From IMG/VR virus record IMGVR_UViG_3300021389_000005, positions 62,001-126,000 of that record: DNA of 64,000 bases, one strand, 5' to 3'. The position numbers were made by a program, and so were the translations under genes. The notes under the pieces were generated by a model. The model made no database searches. It saw only the letters and a list, made by a program, of their open reading frames with translations, and was not told the origin of the DNA. This document shows positions 34,566 to 44,195 of the stretch, piece by piece; positions within the stretch are counted from its first letter, which is position 1; each line of letters opens with the position of its first letter. Origin of the DNA: a virus.

Positions 34566-34727
34566 ATGACGCTGACGGATTATATTCAAATAGAAGAAAT
34601 ATTAGCAGAAGCCAATGCACATGGCATGAAGCTAGAGGTTATGGACTTGGCTAATAAAATAGAGGCGTTACATGATATGTCAAAAGTAGATGCACATCAA
34701 CATGCATTTAACACTCTTATAGGGTAA
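34566..34727 (+). CDS. small hypothetical protein (53 aa)
   Basis: Starts one base after the RNase H stop. Entirely helical by composition, with two amphipathic helices (LTDYIQIEEILAEANAHG, then MDLANKIEALHDM). No family is recognised. Confidence 0.55.
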   Translation: MTLTDYIQIEEILAEANAHGMKLEVMDLANKIEALHDMSKVDAHQHAFNTLIG

Positions 34728-34756
34728 ACTTTCTTACCTAACAACATATAACAAAT

Positions 34757-35188
34757 ATGCTAGACGAAACTAAATTATTCGACTTCGTGAAAATAATGTT
34801 TACGAAGAAGAATCAATACGAAAAAATAAAGAATCACAACAAGAAGCGCCATCATTTTATGATCAATAGATTTATGGCCATTAAATATCCAGCTAACGCT
34901 CAGATGTTTAATATTAATGGTATTAGCGGCGCAAGTGTTGTAGAATCATGGGCAATGGTAGCTCAACGATTTAAATCAGTACCTGGGTGGTTTTACACCA
35001 AAACAAAGAAATCTGCTGCAAAAAATAAAGCAGATAAATATATTCCAACAGAGCAAGCTGTTCAAATCTATCTCACTAAGAATGAAATAGGTATGCGAGA
35101 GTTTAATGATCTTAAATTATTCGCAAAAGAAGATCTTTATTCTGATTTGAAAAAAATAGAAACCCAGGTCGATGTCTACAGGAAATAG
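34757..35188 (+). CDS. 62: clamp loader small subunit, gp62-like (probable)
   Basis: 143 residues, helical. HHFMINRFMAIKYPANAQMFNINGI corresponds to the .PFMVNR.LS......ANEMN pattern of cyanophage gp62, and the C-terminus VQIYLTKNEIGMREFNDLKLF matches the tail pattern of that family. It lies two genes after gp44 in the same direction. It is shorter than T4 gp62 (187). The match is remembered from family patterns, not aligned. Confidence 0.58.
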   Translation: MLDETKLFDFVKIMFTKKNQYEKIKNHNKKRHHFMINRFMAIKYPANAQMFNINGISGASVVESWAMVAQRFKSVPGWFYTKTKKSAAKNKADKYIPTEQAVQIYLTKNEIGMREFNDLKLFAKEDLYSDLKKIETQVDVYRK

Positions 35189-35822
35189 AGATACATTTTC
35201 AGAAGTTATAGATATTACTTTACATAAGTATAATTCTATTGATTTAAGGTTGTGGGGAATAATTACTAGATTTTCTACCACAAAAACCCTAAATGAATCA
35301 GAAGTACTTATTGATGTTAATGATCTTAAGAGAATCGTGTATTCTTCTTTTAAATCTGAAATTTCAAGATTTAAAGCTATCAGTGATGTTGCGATACATA
35401 AAGAAGCCACATCAATATACTTTATAAATCAAATTTTTGACACCATGAGCAATTTAAGATGGGTCAAATTTACTCTTAATAAAAACGCGAGCTATAGTAG
35501 AATTATTAATGTAGATCAAATTAAAACTATCAAATATAGTACTAAGACACTGAGAGGTAGCATCAGATTATTTGATATATTTAATGAACATGAAACTGAA
35601 GTAGCTAGTATGCTTTTAAGAAGGGCTAAACTAATGGGAGAAGAAGAACACTTTACTGTTATTAGAATTAGAAAGTTTTTATCAGTACTAGATATATTCT
35701 TATCTGAAAATAATACAACTGAGGTTTTTAATATAATTAATGCAATTATTCAAAGGGTAGAGGTATATGAATCTGATAATCCAGAGATGCTTTTAATCAC
35801 TGATAAAAAATCAGATATATAA
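35172..35822 (+). CDS. hypothetical protein (216 aa)
   Basis: Overlaps the gp62-like gene by 17 bp. Mixed alpha/beta, with a C-terminal helical segment IRIRKFLSVLDIFLSENNTTEVFNIINAIIQRVEVY. A late promoter for the next gene is embedded in its stop codon region. I recognise no family. As the last gene before the virion block it could be a neck or assembly factor, but nothing proves it. Confidence 0.65.
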   Translation: MSTGNRDTFSEVIDITLHKYNSIDLRLWGIITRFSTTKTLNESEVLIDVNDLKRIVYSSFKSEISRFKAISDVAIHKEATSIYFINQIFDTMSNLRWVKFTLNKNASYSRIINVDQIKTIKYSTKTLRGSIRLFDIFNEHETEVASMLLRRAKLMGEEEHFTVIRIRKFLSVLDIFLSENNTTEVFNIINAIIQRVEVYESDNPEMLLITDKKSDI

Positions 35823-35823
35823 A
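35814..35823 (+). promoter_or_regulatory. late promoter motif (class A)
   Basis: GATATATAAA overlapping the stop codon of the preceding gene, 39 nt before the start at 35853. Confidence 0.65.
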
Positions 35824-35852
35824 TAAAAATAAGTCGTAGACTCTAACCGTTA

Positions 35853-37814
35853 ATGGTAACTAATTTTACAGCAAATCAAATAGGTGATTATATGTTCGCC
35901 AAGCTCGTAGATCCTTACGAGAGTATTACAAATGTCACTGGATGGAACGTAACCGCTGGTGTTACAACTCCAAATACAACTGGGTTACTTGCTATGAATT
36001 TAGGTGAAAATACTATTACAGGTATTAATACAAACTTAGATTTAGTAGTTGGAGAAAAGATTCTTATTTCTAATTACACAGTAACCGTTGATGCATTACT
36101 TAGCCCAACACAATTTACTATATTAGAAGGAGCACCTATATCATCAACAGGTATTAGATTTTATAAAAAACCAGATGCTAATAATCACTTTGACTATTCA
36201 TATAGATGGTCTCAGAATGGATCTAGCACAGATGGTGGCCAAATGTCCCCAGCTAGACCACTTAACATGGCAACTGGACCTAATGATCTACTAGGTCAAA
36301 CTTTTGATGCTTCTAAACCTCTTTGGTTAGATGTTAAAGCCGAGGTTAATAGATTAGGAGATTACAATACAATAACCCTATTAAGTGTTACTTTTGAATT
36401 ACTTTCTGAAAATGGAGTAATTGAAAGTTGTCCACAATTTTGTGGAGATTGTACTGATCCTTGGTCTATGAGCGGATGTGCTAACATAGTTATAGATTGT
36501 GAAGGCGATCTATATGATCCTTATAATTTACAGAGACCTGTAGATACTTATAGAGATTTAAGTGAATTGTCTTCAGAGATGTGGGGACACCCTGTAAAAT
36601 ATTTTAGAGTAGAACCAGATAAAAGATCAAGTGATGTTGTATTAATGGAATATTCATTATATAATGTAACAGATTCTTCGGATTTAAAGATAATGGTACC
36701 TGATAATGCAATGCCAACACAAGAATTTCAATATGATATTTTTGGAATGGGATTTGAAGATTTTGAAGTACACCTTACACAAGGTCAATTTAAAACAGCA
36801 TTTGGTTTAGGTCCTAGTCCAAGATCTAGAGATTACTTATATTTCCCTTTAATGAATAGAATGTACGAAGTACGATCAGTTTCATTTGCAGATGAATTCA
36901 ATATGGATATGACATATTGGAGATTAATGTTAACTAAATACGAAGAAAGAACAAGTAACATACATACCGATACTGCAATTGAACAGCAAGTTGATGATCT
37001 AGTTACAGGAATTGAAGAAGTATTTGGAGAAGAAATACAAGCAGAGCAAGATAAAGTAACAAAACCTCAGCAATATAAAACAATATTTAGCGAAGTTAAC
37101 GACGGTACTAGATATAAGATTCACAATGATTTAAAAATCAAAGACACTGAAATTAGAAATCAATGGACTATGGTTTCTAAAAACTGTTATGATATGTCAA
37201 GCATTAAAGATATTGGCGTTGAAGCATTACAGTATGTGAGAAAATCTGAATTATCTTCAACTAAGAATATGGCAATGACCCTTTGGTTTAGACCTACTGC
37301 AAACGCATTTAGTCCAAATAAACCTAAACTAAATTTAGTTAAAGGTAGAACGGGCTCTAAAGGTTTAAATATTGAAACTAGCAAATCTGCAATTACATTA
37401 AATATAAATGACGATACACATACGTTTAACTATGCATCGGATTTAGAAATCGGAACATGGTACGGTGTAGTGATTAATCTAAGCAATACATATAGCACAC
37501 TAAGTGCAGACGTTTATAGATTAGATCCAATGAGTAATTACCAGAACGGTCAAACAGTGCAACAAACTTTAGCGTCTGTATTATCTGAGAAAGTAAATAA
37601 CATTACACCATATGGTTGGACAACTACAGATAAATGGGCATTAATGCCAGGTAAACATGAAATAACAAATATTAGATTGTTTAATAAAGTTATTGGAGAT
37701 GAGCAACATATTAATCTTTTACAACAGTATGTGGTTAGAGATAATCAATATGCACATATCATCGATAACGCAATACCTTCTATCCAACTAAGACGCTACA
37801 ATCAAGCTAGATAA
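35853..37814 (+). CDS. structural protein with C-terminal LamG/concanavalin-like domain (653 aa)
   Basis: Residues 1-200 are Thr/Asn-rich beta (NTTGLLAMNLGENTITGINTN). A Cys-rich stretch CPQFCGDCTDPWSMSGCANIVIDC lies near 198-221. A middle domain of 230-370 ends in MYEVRSVSFADEFNMDMTYWRLML. The C-terminal about 200 residues look like a LamG/laminin sandwich (MAMTLWFRP...LEIGTWYGVVINLS...ITNIRLFNKVI). The domain could bind glycans or proteins on the virion. It lies just before the terminase genes, where T4 has neck genes 13-15. The exact location in the particle is unknown. Confidence 0.65.
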   Translation: MVTNFTANQIGDYMFAKLVDPYESITNVTGWNVTAGVTTPNTTGLLAMNLGENTITGINTNLDLVVGEKILISNYTVTVDALLSPTQFTILEGAPISSTGIRFYKKPDANNHFDYSYRWSQNGSSTDGGQMSPARPLNMATGPNDLLGQTFDASKPLWLDVKAEVNRLGDYNTITLLSVTFELLSENGVIESCPQFCGDCTDPWSMSGCANIVIDCEGDLYDPYNLQRPVDTYRDLSELSSEMWGHPVKYFRVEPDKRSSDVVLMEYSLYNVTDSSDLKIMVPDNAMPTQEFQYDIFGMGFEDFEVHLTQGQFKTAFGLGPSPRSRDYLYFPLMNRMYEVRSVSFADEFNMDMTYWRLMLTKYEERTSNIHTDTAIEQQVDDLVTGIEEVFGEEIQAEQDKVTKPQQYKTIFSEVNDGTRYKIHNDLKIKDTEIRNQWTMVSKNCYDMSSIKDIGVEALQYVRKSELSSTKNMAMTLWFRPTANAFSPNKPKLNLVKGRTGSKGLNIETSKSAITLNINDDTHTFNYASDLEIGTWYGVVINLSNTYSTLSADVYRLDPMSNYQNGQTVQQTLASVLSEKVNNITPYGWTTTDKWALMPGKHEITNIRLFNKVIGDEQHINLLQQYVVRDNQYAHIIDNAIPSIQLRRYNQAR

Positions 37815-37849
37815 TCTATTGTCGCATTAATTTGTAACACGATTTCCTA

Positions 37850-37859
37850 GATATATAGA
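37850..37859 (+). promoter_or_regulatory. late promoter motif (class A)
   Basis: GATATATAGA, 25 nt before the small terminase start. Confidence 0.6.
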
Positions 37860-37874
37860 TTATAATATAATAAT

Positions 37875-38540
37875 ATGAGTGAAGATAAAAAGAAGAGTAT
37901 TTCAGATCAAGCTGACGAAATCAGAAAAGAACTAGATGCTTTAATAGGTGAAAATCAAATGGATGTAGAGACAGATCCAACCGATTTACCAATGATACAG
38001 AGAGAAACTAGCTTGGCTCCTGTAAATTATACAGAATTAAAATCCTCATCTGCAAAAAAAGCTAAGAAGACTATAGAAAGTCTTATGAAGTTTTATCTAG
38101 ATGCAGATATTATAGAAAAAGATGATTACATCAAAGCTAAGAAAGCTATGGATGAAATGACAATGTCATCTTTAATATATCAATTACAAGCGGGTGAAAG
38201 AGCACTTACTACTCTATTAGAAACAATAGAAGGTGGAGAATTAGCTCCTAGAATGTTTGAAGTTTTAGCTACTTTACAAAAATCAATGTTAGATATTATT
38301 AAGTCACAGACAATGTATTTAATGGCAGCAGAAGAATCTACAAAAAGAATAGCTAGAGATATTGAGATATACAGAAAAAGAGATGATGTTACAGAAATTG
38401 AATCTTCTGGTGGTGATGTATCAGATAGAAATGTACAAAGAGGTACTAAAGATTTAATGGCGGCAATTCAAGCAGGTATAAATAATCAAGATAATCAAGA
38501 AGATATAGAAGACGTCGATATAGAAGAATCTTCAGAATAA
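37875..38540 (+). CDS. 16: terminase small subunit, gp16-like
   Basis: 221 residues (T4: 164). The central helices contain GELAPRMFEVLATLQKSMLDIIKSQTMYL, matching the [23 protein letters not shown] region of T4 gp16 that forms the oligomeric coiled coil. The N- and C-termini are acidic and disordered. It is immediately upstream of gp17 (7 bp gap), the T4 order. It regulates packaging initiation by the large subunit. Confidence 0.8.
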   Translation: MSEDKKKSISDQADEIRKELDALIGENQMDVETDPTDLPMIQRETSLAPVNYTELKSSSAKKAKKTIESLMKFYLDADIIEKDDYIKAKKAMDEMTMSSLIYQLQAGERALTTLLETIEGGELAPRMFEVLATLQKSMLDIIKSQTMYLMAAEESTKRIARDIEIYRKRDDVTEIESSGGDVSDRNVQRGTKDLMAAIQAGINNQDNQEDIEDVDIEESSE

Positions 38541-38547
38541 CTAATAT

Positions 38548-40380
38548 ATGAGTGACTACGTAGGAGATAATAAATGGATCCCAAAGGAAGATACAGCGCA
38601 AGCTGCTTCCGAAAGAATTGTTTGGTCTACCAAACAAGTAGATGATCTTATGCTTGCGCTTGATCAAGGTTATAGACCAAAGGTTGCAATGCCTTTTTAT
38701 GAAGGTAAACAATTTTTACGTAAAGGTAATATTGTATTTGAATATACTGACGAAGAAATAGGAGAATTGGCCAGATGTGCTCAAGACATTGTCTATTTTG
38801 CAGAAAAGTATGCGGTAGTAATGACAGATGAAGGTATTCAACAAGTTAAGCTTAGAGAATATCAAAAGAAAATGCTTAGAAATTTTCAAGACGAAAGATT
38901 TAATATTGTTCTTGCTGCCCGACAAATGGGTAAAACAGTAACCGCAAGTATTTTTAATGCATGGTATGTTACCTTTAATACAGATAAGAACACACTACTT
39001 CTTGCTAATAAATCAGATTCAACTAAAGAAATTATCGATAAGGCTAAAATTGTAGTTGAAAACCTACCTTTCTTTATGAAACCAGGTATTATTAAATATG
39101 ACGTGATGAATGTTAGATGTGATAATGGTTGTCGTCTTATAGGTCAATCAACTACCGCAAAATCAGGTATTGGATTTACAATTCATAATTTATATCTTGA
39201 TGAGTTTGCACACATTCACCCCTCTATCGCAGATGCATTTTACGAGAACGTATATCCTACGTTATCCTCGTCTAAAGTTTCAAGAATTACTATTACTTCT
39301 ACACCAAACGGGTTTAATAAATTTTATAATATTTACGCTGCTGCTGAAAGAGGAGATAATGAATATAATGCAATGCGTGTCGATTGGTGGGAACACCCAG
39401 ACAGAGACGATGCATGGTATGAAAGAGAATTGGCAAACCTTGGTACAATTGAAGCATTTAATAAACAATATGGAAATGAGTTTGTCTCGTCTTCAAATCT
39501 TTTATTAGATCCTGTAGATATGAAGAAAATGAGAAAGCGTATGAAAAAATACGTTTCTCATGAAATAGATCAATTTGATTATATTAGCATAGATGTAAAA
39601 GACACTTTATTCTGGGACCCAGATTTTGACGTAGAGACATGTAAAGATACTGAAAACTTTTGGTTATTCTCAGTAGATATTGCGGAAGGTAATGGCGGTG
39701 ATTACTCTGTAATTAATATTTTTAAATTAGATCACATGAATCCTCAAGAAATTGAGAACGTAATAAATCCAGGTGCAATGTATGATTTCTTTAAATTTAA
39801 TCAAGTTGCAGTTTTTAGATCAAATGAACATGTCATAGAAGATTTTGCAAAGGTTTTATATACACTATCAGTTGATGTGTTTAATGCAGAGAATGTTAAA
39901 ATGGTAGTAGAGTATAATACATATGGTACTATTCTATTTCAATACTTAGGAACTGTATTCCCACAAAGAAACGATTTTGATGAAGAAATGATAGTTAGAT
40001 TTAAACATAGACATGATAGTAAAACACTAAAACCAGGAATAAAATTAAAAACAGATAATAAAGCAGTATTCTGCCAGAATTTTGCAAAATTATACAAGAT
40101 AAATAGATTAGATTTGACAGATGAATCAACAATAGTAGAAGCCAGTTTATTTGGTACATTAAGAAACGGAAGTTACGGAGCTCAAATGGGAAATGATGAT
40201 ACAATCATGACAGCTATTACCGCTACTGAATTTTTTAACACAACAGACTATGCAGATTACGTTGAAGAGTTATTAGATGTCATCGACCCAGATGTCCACG
40301 ACGCAATGGAAAGGATCTTATTCAAAGATACCACAGAGCAAGGGGATTTACAGTTTGACATTTATGATCTGCTTAAATAA
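38548..40380 (+). CDS. 17: terminase large subunit, gp17-like
   Basis: 610 residues, the same length as T4 gp17. ATPase domain: Walker A ARQMGKT near residue 125, Walker B LYLDEFAH near 215, and coupling motif ITSTPNG near 250. Nuclease domain: FSVDIAEGNGGDYS near 375 with the first catalytic Asp, then VVEYNTYG near 452 and MGNDDTIMTAI near the C-terminus with the last acidic residues. It packages DNA through the portal and cuts headful lengths. Confidence 0.96.
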   Translation: MSDYVGDNKWIPKEDTAQAASERIVWSTKQVDDLMLALDQGYRPKVAMPFYEGKQFLRKGNIVFEYTDEEIGELARCAQDIVYFAEKYAVVMTDEGIQQVKLREYQKKMLRNFQDERFNIVLAARQMGKTVTASIFNAWYVTFNTDKNTLLLANKSDSTKEIIDKAKIVVENLPFFMKPGIIKYDVMNVRCDNGCRLIGQSTTAKSGIGFTIHNLYLDEFAHIHPSIADAFYENVYPTLSSSKVSRITITSTPNGFNKFYNIYAAAERGDNEYNAMRVDWWEHPDRDDAWYERELANLGTIEAFNKQYGNEFVSSSNLLLDPVDMKKMRKRMKKYVSHEIDQFDYISIDVKDTLFWDPDFDVETCKDTENFWLFSVDIAEGNGGDYSVINIFKLDHMNPQEIENVINPGAMYDFFKFNQVAVFRSNEHVIEDFAKVLYTLSVDVFNAENVKMVVEYNTYGTILFQYLGTVFPQRNDFDEEMIVRFKHRHDSKTLKPGIKLKTDNKAVFCQNFAKLYKINRLDLTDESTIVEASLFGTLRNGSYGAQMGNDDTIMTAITATEFFNTTDYADYVEELLDVIDPDVHDAMERILFKDTTEQGDLQFDIYDLLK

Positions 40381-40398
40381 ATTTACTAAACGGAAACG

Positions 40399-40408
40399 GA
40401 TATATAAT
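40399..40408 (+). promoter_or_regulatory. late promoter motif (class A) for tail sheath
   Basis: GATATATAAT, 40 nt before the gp18 start. Confidence 0.7.
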
Positions 40409-40438
40409 AAAAGAACAAAAAAATAAACTAGAAAAATT

Positions 40439-43291
40439 ATGGCATTAAGTCCTCAATTACAACAGTTCAAAAGCTCAGGCGTATATCGCTTAGAGTTTGA
40501 CAAATCACAAACTGTTAACATCCCAGCTGAAACTATTAGATTAGTTGTAGGAAGATCAAAAAAAGGTCCTTACAACACTCCAGTATTCATTGAAGATGTT
40601 GAACAGTTTACAGCAGTTTTTGGCGGTGTAGATAAATCTTTAGAAAAGAAAGGAATGTTTTTCCACAGATCTGCAATCGAAACTCTATCTAGAGGCCCAA
40701 TCTTAGCATTAAATTTAACTGAAGCTGATAACGCTGATCTCGTATCAATCGTATCACCTTCTACTAATTCAGGTCAAGAAGGCGGAACGCACATTAACTT
40801 ATCAAAACAATATAGTACAGTTTTCGACACAGATAAATTCTGGACGCCAGCTGACTACAAATTGTTATCAGCTGCAAATAACGAAGCAGATACTTCTGAC
40901 AACGCAATATCATTTGTAAACATCAAGCAAGATCCTATTACTATTATTGTTAGACAAGCGGCTAACACTGACGGTTTTAATTTAACTGCTAGAGAATGGT
41001 ACGGAGAAGCTAACATTCCAGAAGGAATCGAAGAATTAGAATACGTATCAGATTACATGGTAGACGTAATGATCTTCAAAGGTAAATTCGATGCAGCTAC
41101 ATTAAACAACGACCCAACATATGGTGAAATGTTTGATACTCCAGGTCTTAAAAGATCTGAGCTTGCAAAGTTTGCTGCTTTAAGAGAAGTTAGTTTACTA
41201 GCACAATACACTGGATCATTAATTCCTGATTTTATGGATAATGAAGGTCGTCAATTATACATTGAGACTTTAATTAACTTAGAAGCAAGAAGAACAGGTT
41301 TATTCTGTGCAATTAACGAAGAAGCATTAGAAAGAATCGATTTAGTAGGTGAAAACTTTAATATCTACCAAGATTATCAAGTACTTTCACATAGAGTTGA
41401 TCAAACTGTAACCTCTACTGCTACAGCTATAAGCGCTGTAATGAAAGTAGATGGAAATGGTAACTTATTTGTTGAAGGTCTAGACGCAACTGATTTAGCA
41501 GATATCTTTATTGAAGATGGTAAATTCTTAAATTCATCAGTAAGTGGAGAATGGTTAAGAATATCAGATGTAGTAAATGATGGATCAGGTAACTGTACAA
41601 TAGAAACTGAAGATGCAGGATCTTTCGACAAAGAATCACATGAAGCATATGACGGTGATCCACTAAACGTTGCACCAGCAACATGGACATCAGCAGCTAC
41701 TATGACAGTTGATAGTGACGGTTCAATAATCATTGACTCTAACGCATGGACACAAGGAGCTGTATTAGCAGGTGCTTTCTTAGACAGCGCTTCTAATGGA
41801 GAATATGTAAAAATATCAGGTGTAGATGTAAGTTACGGTGTAGACGGAGATAAGATTAGACTTGCTCCTGAAGGTGGAGAAGCTTTTTCACAAAACTACC
41901 ACAATCTTTCAATAACATCTTTACAGCCTTTTGTTAGAATGGCAACTGCTTCTATTGATGTATCAGTAATTAATCCTAATAATAGAGCAGTTCTTTTACC
42001 AGATGCAACTACAGGTTGGACATTTGACGACGCAGGAGCAGGTAACATTATCTACTCTAGAACAAGTTTAGTTGCAGATGCTTTCGATTGGTCAGACGTT
42101 AAAGTTGGAATGTATATGCCAACTGCAGCTGGAAAATTAGCTAAGATTACAAGAAAGGTTAAAGAAGTAGATGGATCAACAACTAAGTATAAATTAACAG
42201 TACACAGAGACGTTGGTAACATAAGACCTGGTCACGTACTTAGAAGATACGAAGAGTCTACAGAACATTACACTATGTTCCCATTAAGTGGAGCAACTCA
42301 TACGCCTAAGAAAATTGCAGAATTAATGTCAGCAATCAAGCCAGGTACAGGTTTAGGTAATGCTTTAGTCGATAAAGATAATATCACATTCAGATATGTA
42401 GTTGATACATTTGGATCATTAGAAGATGGTACTATCTTAAATAAAGAAGAATTAACACTTCTTTGTAAAGAAAGACAAAACGCGTCAGCTATATTAAACG
42501 CTCCGATGGTTAAAGAATTGAAGAAATCAACAAATCCTTCTTTCATGAACACGCTATCTAACGCATTTGATGTTAACACAGTAGCAACTGGTGGTAATTT
42601 AGATTTAAATCCATCATTATTGTATACGCTTCCTTCAATCAATGAAGGTGCTAACTACGGATTCTATTATGGTCCTGGTTTAAATGTACTTGAGAACGGT
42701 AAAACGTTGGTAATTCCACCAGCAGCTTACGTATCTAACAATTACATCGATAAGTATACAAGCGCATTACCATGGTCAATCATCGCAGGTCCAAGAAGAG
42801 GAGTTGTAGGAGGTACAGGTGTACAAGGTTTAGAATTTGCATTCGATAAGAATGACAGAGACGTACTTGAGCCATTTGGTTATAACCCAATCGTATTCGA
42901 AAGAGGCGTTGGTTTAACGATTAAAGGTAACAAAACTGCACAGCAAGGAATTCAATCAGCATTATCTTCTGCACACGTTAGAGAAGCAATGATCTACATC
43001 GAAGATGGTTTAGCTGAGATATTAAAGAACTACTTGTTCGAGTTTAATACTGCTCAAACTAGATTAGAGATTAAAACTTTAGCAGACAACTTTATGGAGT
43101 CAGTTAAGAAAGATCAAGGTGTTTACGATTACAGAAACATCATGGACGGAACTAACAACACTAACGAAGTTATTGACAACAACATGGGTATTTTAGATAC
43201 TTACGTTGAGCCAGTTAAAGGTCTTGAAATCTTAGTATCGAGAGTAACAATCTTGAATACAGGAGAAATCGCAACCGGCAACTTTGCATAA
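40439..43291 (+). CDS. 18: tail sheath protein, gp18-like, enlarged
   Basis: 950 residues, far longer than T4 gp18 (659). The N-terminal core (RLVVGRSKKGPYNTPVFIEDVEQF) and the C-terminal contraction-domain core (SALSSAHVREAMIYIEDGLAEILKNYLFEFNT...VEPVKGLEILVSRV) are typical. Residues about 320-600 hold extra material with three related units: KFLNSSVSGEWLRISDV, AFLDSASNGEYVKISGV and MYMPTAAGKLAKITRKV, each followed by a D/G-rich turn and a strand. These probably form surface-exposed beta domains on the sheath. Confidence 0.93.
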   Translation: MALSPQLQQFKSSGVYRLEFDKSQTVNIPAETIRLVVGRSKKGPYNTPVFIEDVEQFTAVFGGVDKSLEKKGMFFHRSAIETLSRGPILALNLTEADNADLVSIVSPSTNSGQEGGTHINLSKQYSTVFDTDKFWTPADYKLLSAANNEADTSDNAISFVNIKQDPITIIVRQAANTDGFNLTAREWYGEANIPEGIEELEYVSDYMVDVMIFKGKFDAATLNNDPTYGEMFDTPGLKRSELAKFAALREVSLLAQYTGSLIPDFMDNEGRQLYIETLINLEARRTGLFCAINEEALERIDLVGENFNIYQDYQVLSHRVDQTVTSTATAISAVMKVDGNGNLFVEGLDATDLADIFIEDGKFLNSSVSGEWLRISDVVNDGSGNCTIETEDAGSFDKESHEAYDGDPLNVAPATWTSAATMTVDSDGSIIIDSNAWTQGAVLAGAFLDSASNGEYVKISGVDVSYGVDGDKIRLAPEGGEAFSQNYHNLSITSLQPFVRMATASIDVSVINPNNRAVLLPDATTGWTFDDAGAGNIIYSRTSLVADAFDWSDVKVGMYMPTAAGKLAKITRKVKEVDGSTTKYKLTVHRDVGNIRPGHVLRRYEESTEHYTMFPLSGATHTPKKIAELMSAIKPGTGLGNALVDKDNITFRYVVDTFGSLEDGTILNKEELTLLCKERQNASAILNAPMVKELKKSTNPSFMNTLSNAFDVNTVATGGNLDLNPSLLYTLPSINEGANYGFYYGPGLNVLENGKTLVIPPAAYVSNNYIDKYTSALPWSIIAGPRRGVVGGTGVQGLEFAFDKNDRDVLEPFGYNPIVFERGVGLTIKGNKTAQQGIQSALSSAHVREAMIYIEDGLAEILKNYLFEFNTAQTRLEIKTLADNFMESVKKDQGVYDYRNIMDGTNNTNEVIDNNMGILDTYVEPVKGLEILVSRVTILNTGEIATGNFA

Positions 43292-43298
43292 GAAACTA

Positions 43299-43308
43299 GA
43301 TATATAAA
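43299..43308 (+). promoter_or_regulatory. late promoter motif (class A) for tail tube
   Basis: GATATATAAA, 29 nt before the gp19 start. Confidence 0.7.
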
Positions 43309-43327
43309 ATAAACAAAGATAAAAATT

Positions 43328-43885
43328 ATGGCTTTACCACATTATTCAGAGGATCAAACTCAAAAGAAAGGTAGAAATTTTGAAGCTGTACAGGCTAACC
43401 TGTTCGAAGTAACAATCCTGCCACCAGATGGTGTAACAGGACAAGGAATGTTATTACAGCACATTAACTCTATCTCAGGGCTAGATACTCTACACAGGGA
43501 AGTAGCTGCAGTTGAACAAAAGTACAAGTTTGCTACCAGATCATTTGCTGGTATGCCTGACGGAACTGCGATCGACGTGACAGTTAACTTTACATTAAAC
43601 TTAAACGATTCTAACCAAGCGTATTTATATAAAACTATAAGACAATGGTACAGATCTCAATACAATCCAGAAACTGGTGAATTAGGTCTTAAAAAGAATT
43701 ACGTAGGTACAATTGTAATAGTACAATTCAACAGAGAAGGAGACATTTACAGAAAGGTAACACTTGATGATTGTTTCATTACTTCTGGAGTTGGTTTCAC
43801 AGGAGAATTAAACTATGAAACTGCGGATCCACAAACGTTAGAGATCACTTGGAGAGCTGATGTTTGGGCTGAAGAACTAAACTAA
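43328..43885 (+). CDS. 19: tail tube protein, gp19-like
   Basis: 185 residues (T4: 163). FEAVQANLFEVTILPP, LLQHINSISGLDTLHREVAAVEQKYKFATRSFAG, and the C-terminal DCFITSGVGFTGELNYETADPQTLEITWRADVW are the tube-fold strands of the gp19 family. It follows the sheath gene and has a terminator behind it. Confidence 0.93.
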   Translation: MALPHYSEDQTQKKGRNFEAVQANLFEVTILPPDGVTGQGMLLQHINSISGLDTLHREVAAVEQKYKFATRSFAGMPDGTAIDVTVNFTLNLNDSNQAYLYKTIRQWYRSQYNPETGELGLKKNYVGTIVIVQFNREGDIYRKVTLDDCFITSGVGFTGELNYETADPQTLEITWRADVWAEELN

Positions 43886-43894
43886 GATAAATTT

Positions 43895-43930
43895 AAAGGA
43901 GAGGATGCTTCTGTATCTTCTCCTTTTATT
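43895..43930 (+). terminator. intrinsic terminator
   Basis: Stem AAAGGAGA (43895-43902) with TCTCCTTT (43919-43926), a 16-nt loop and a TTTTATTTT run. Confidence 0.75.
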
Positions 43931-43972
43931 TTGCACAGAAAATATATTATATTATTAACATATCAAAATATT

Positions 43973-44194
43973 ATGAATAACAATAAATTAACCAAAAAGC
44001 TCCAAGTGCTTCTAACAGAGGCAGAAGTAAGAGAGGTTAATCGGGTTATTTTAAATGAAGCTTTAGAAACAGAAACTCGACCAGTGTCAGTAAGTGCATG
44101 GATAAGAGATCTAATTCAAAAAGAATTATCACGCAAAACACCCGATCAAAAATCAATATTAAAACAAACACTGAAAAACCTAAAAGACAAATAA
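43973..44194 (+). CDS. ribbon-helix-helix-like DNA-binding protein (73 aa)
   Basis: KKLQVLLTEAEVREVNRVILNEALETETRPVSVSAWIRDLIQKELSR has the strand, helix 1, turn and helix 2 layout of CopG/Arc or MobC-type RHH proteins, with Ser-Ala-Trp-Ile before the second helix. A basic tail follows. The start at 43973 (ATG in an A/T-rich context) is preferred to a TTG at 43931, which lies in the terminator tail. Placed one base before the baseplate gene, it could be a small transcriptional regulator of the tail cluster. Confidence 0.6.
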   Translation: MNNNKLTKKLQVLLTEAEVREVNRVILNEALETETRPVSVSAWIRDLIQKELSRKTPDQKSILKQTLKNLKDK

Positions 44195-44195
44195 C

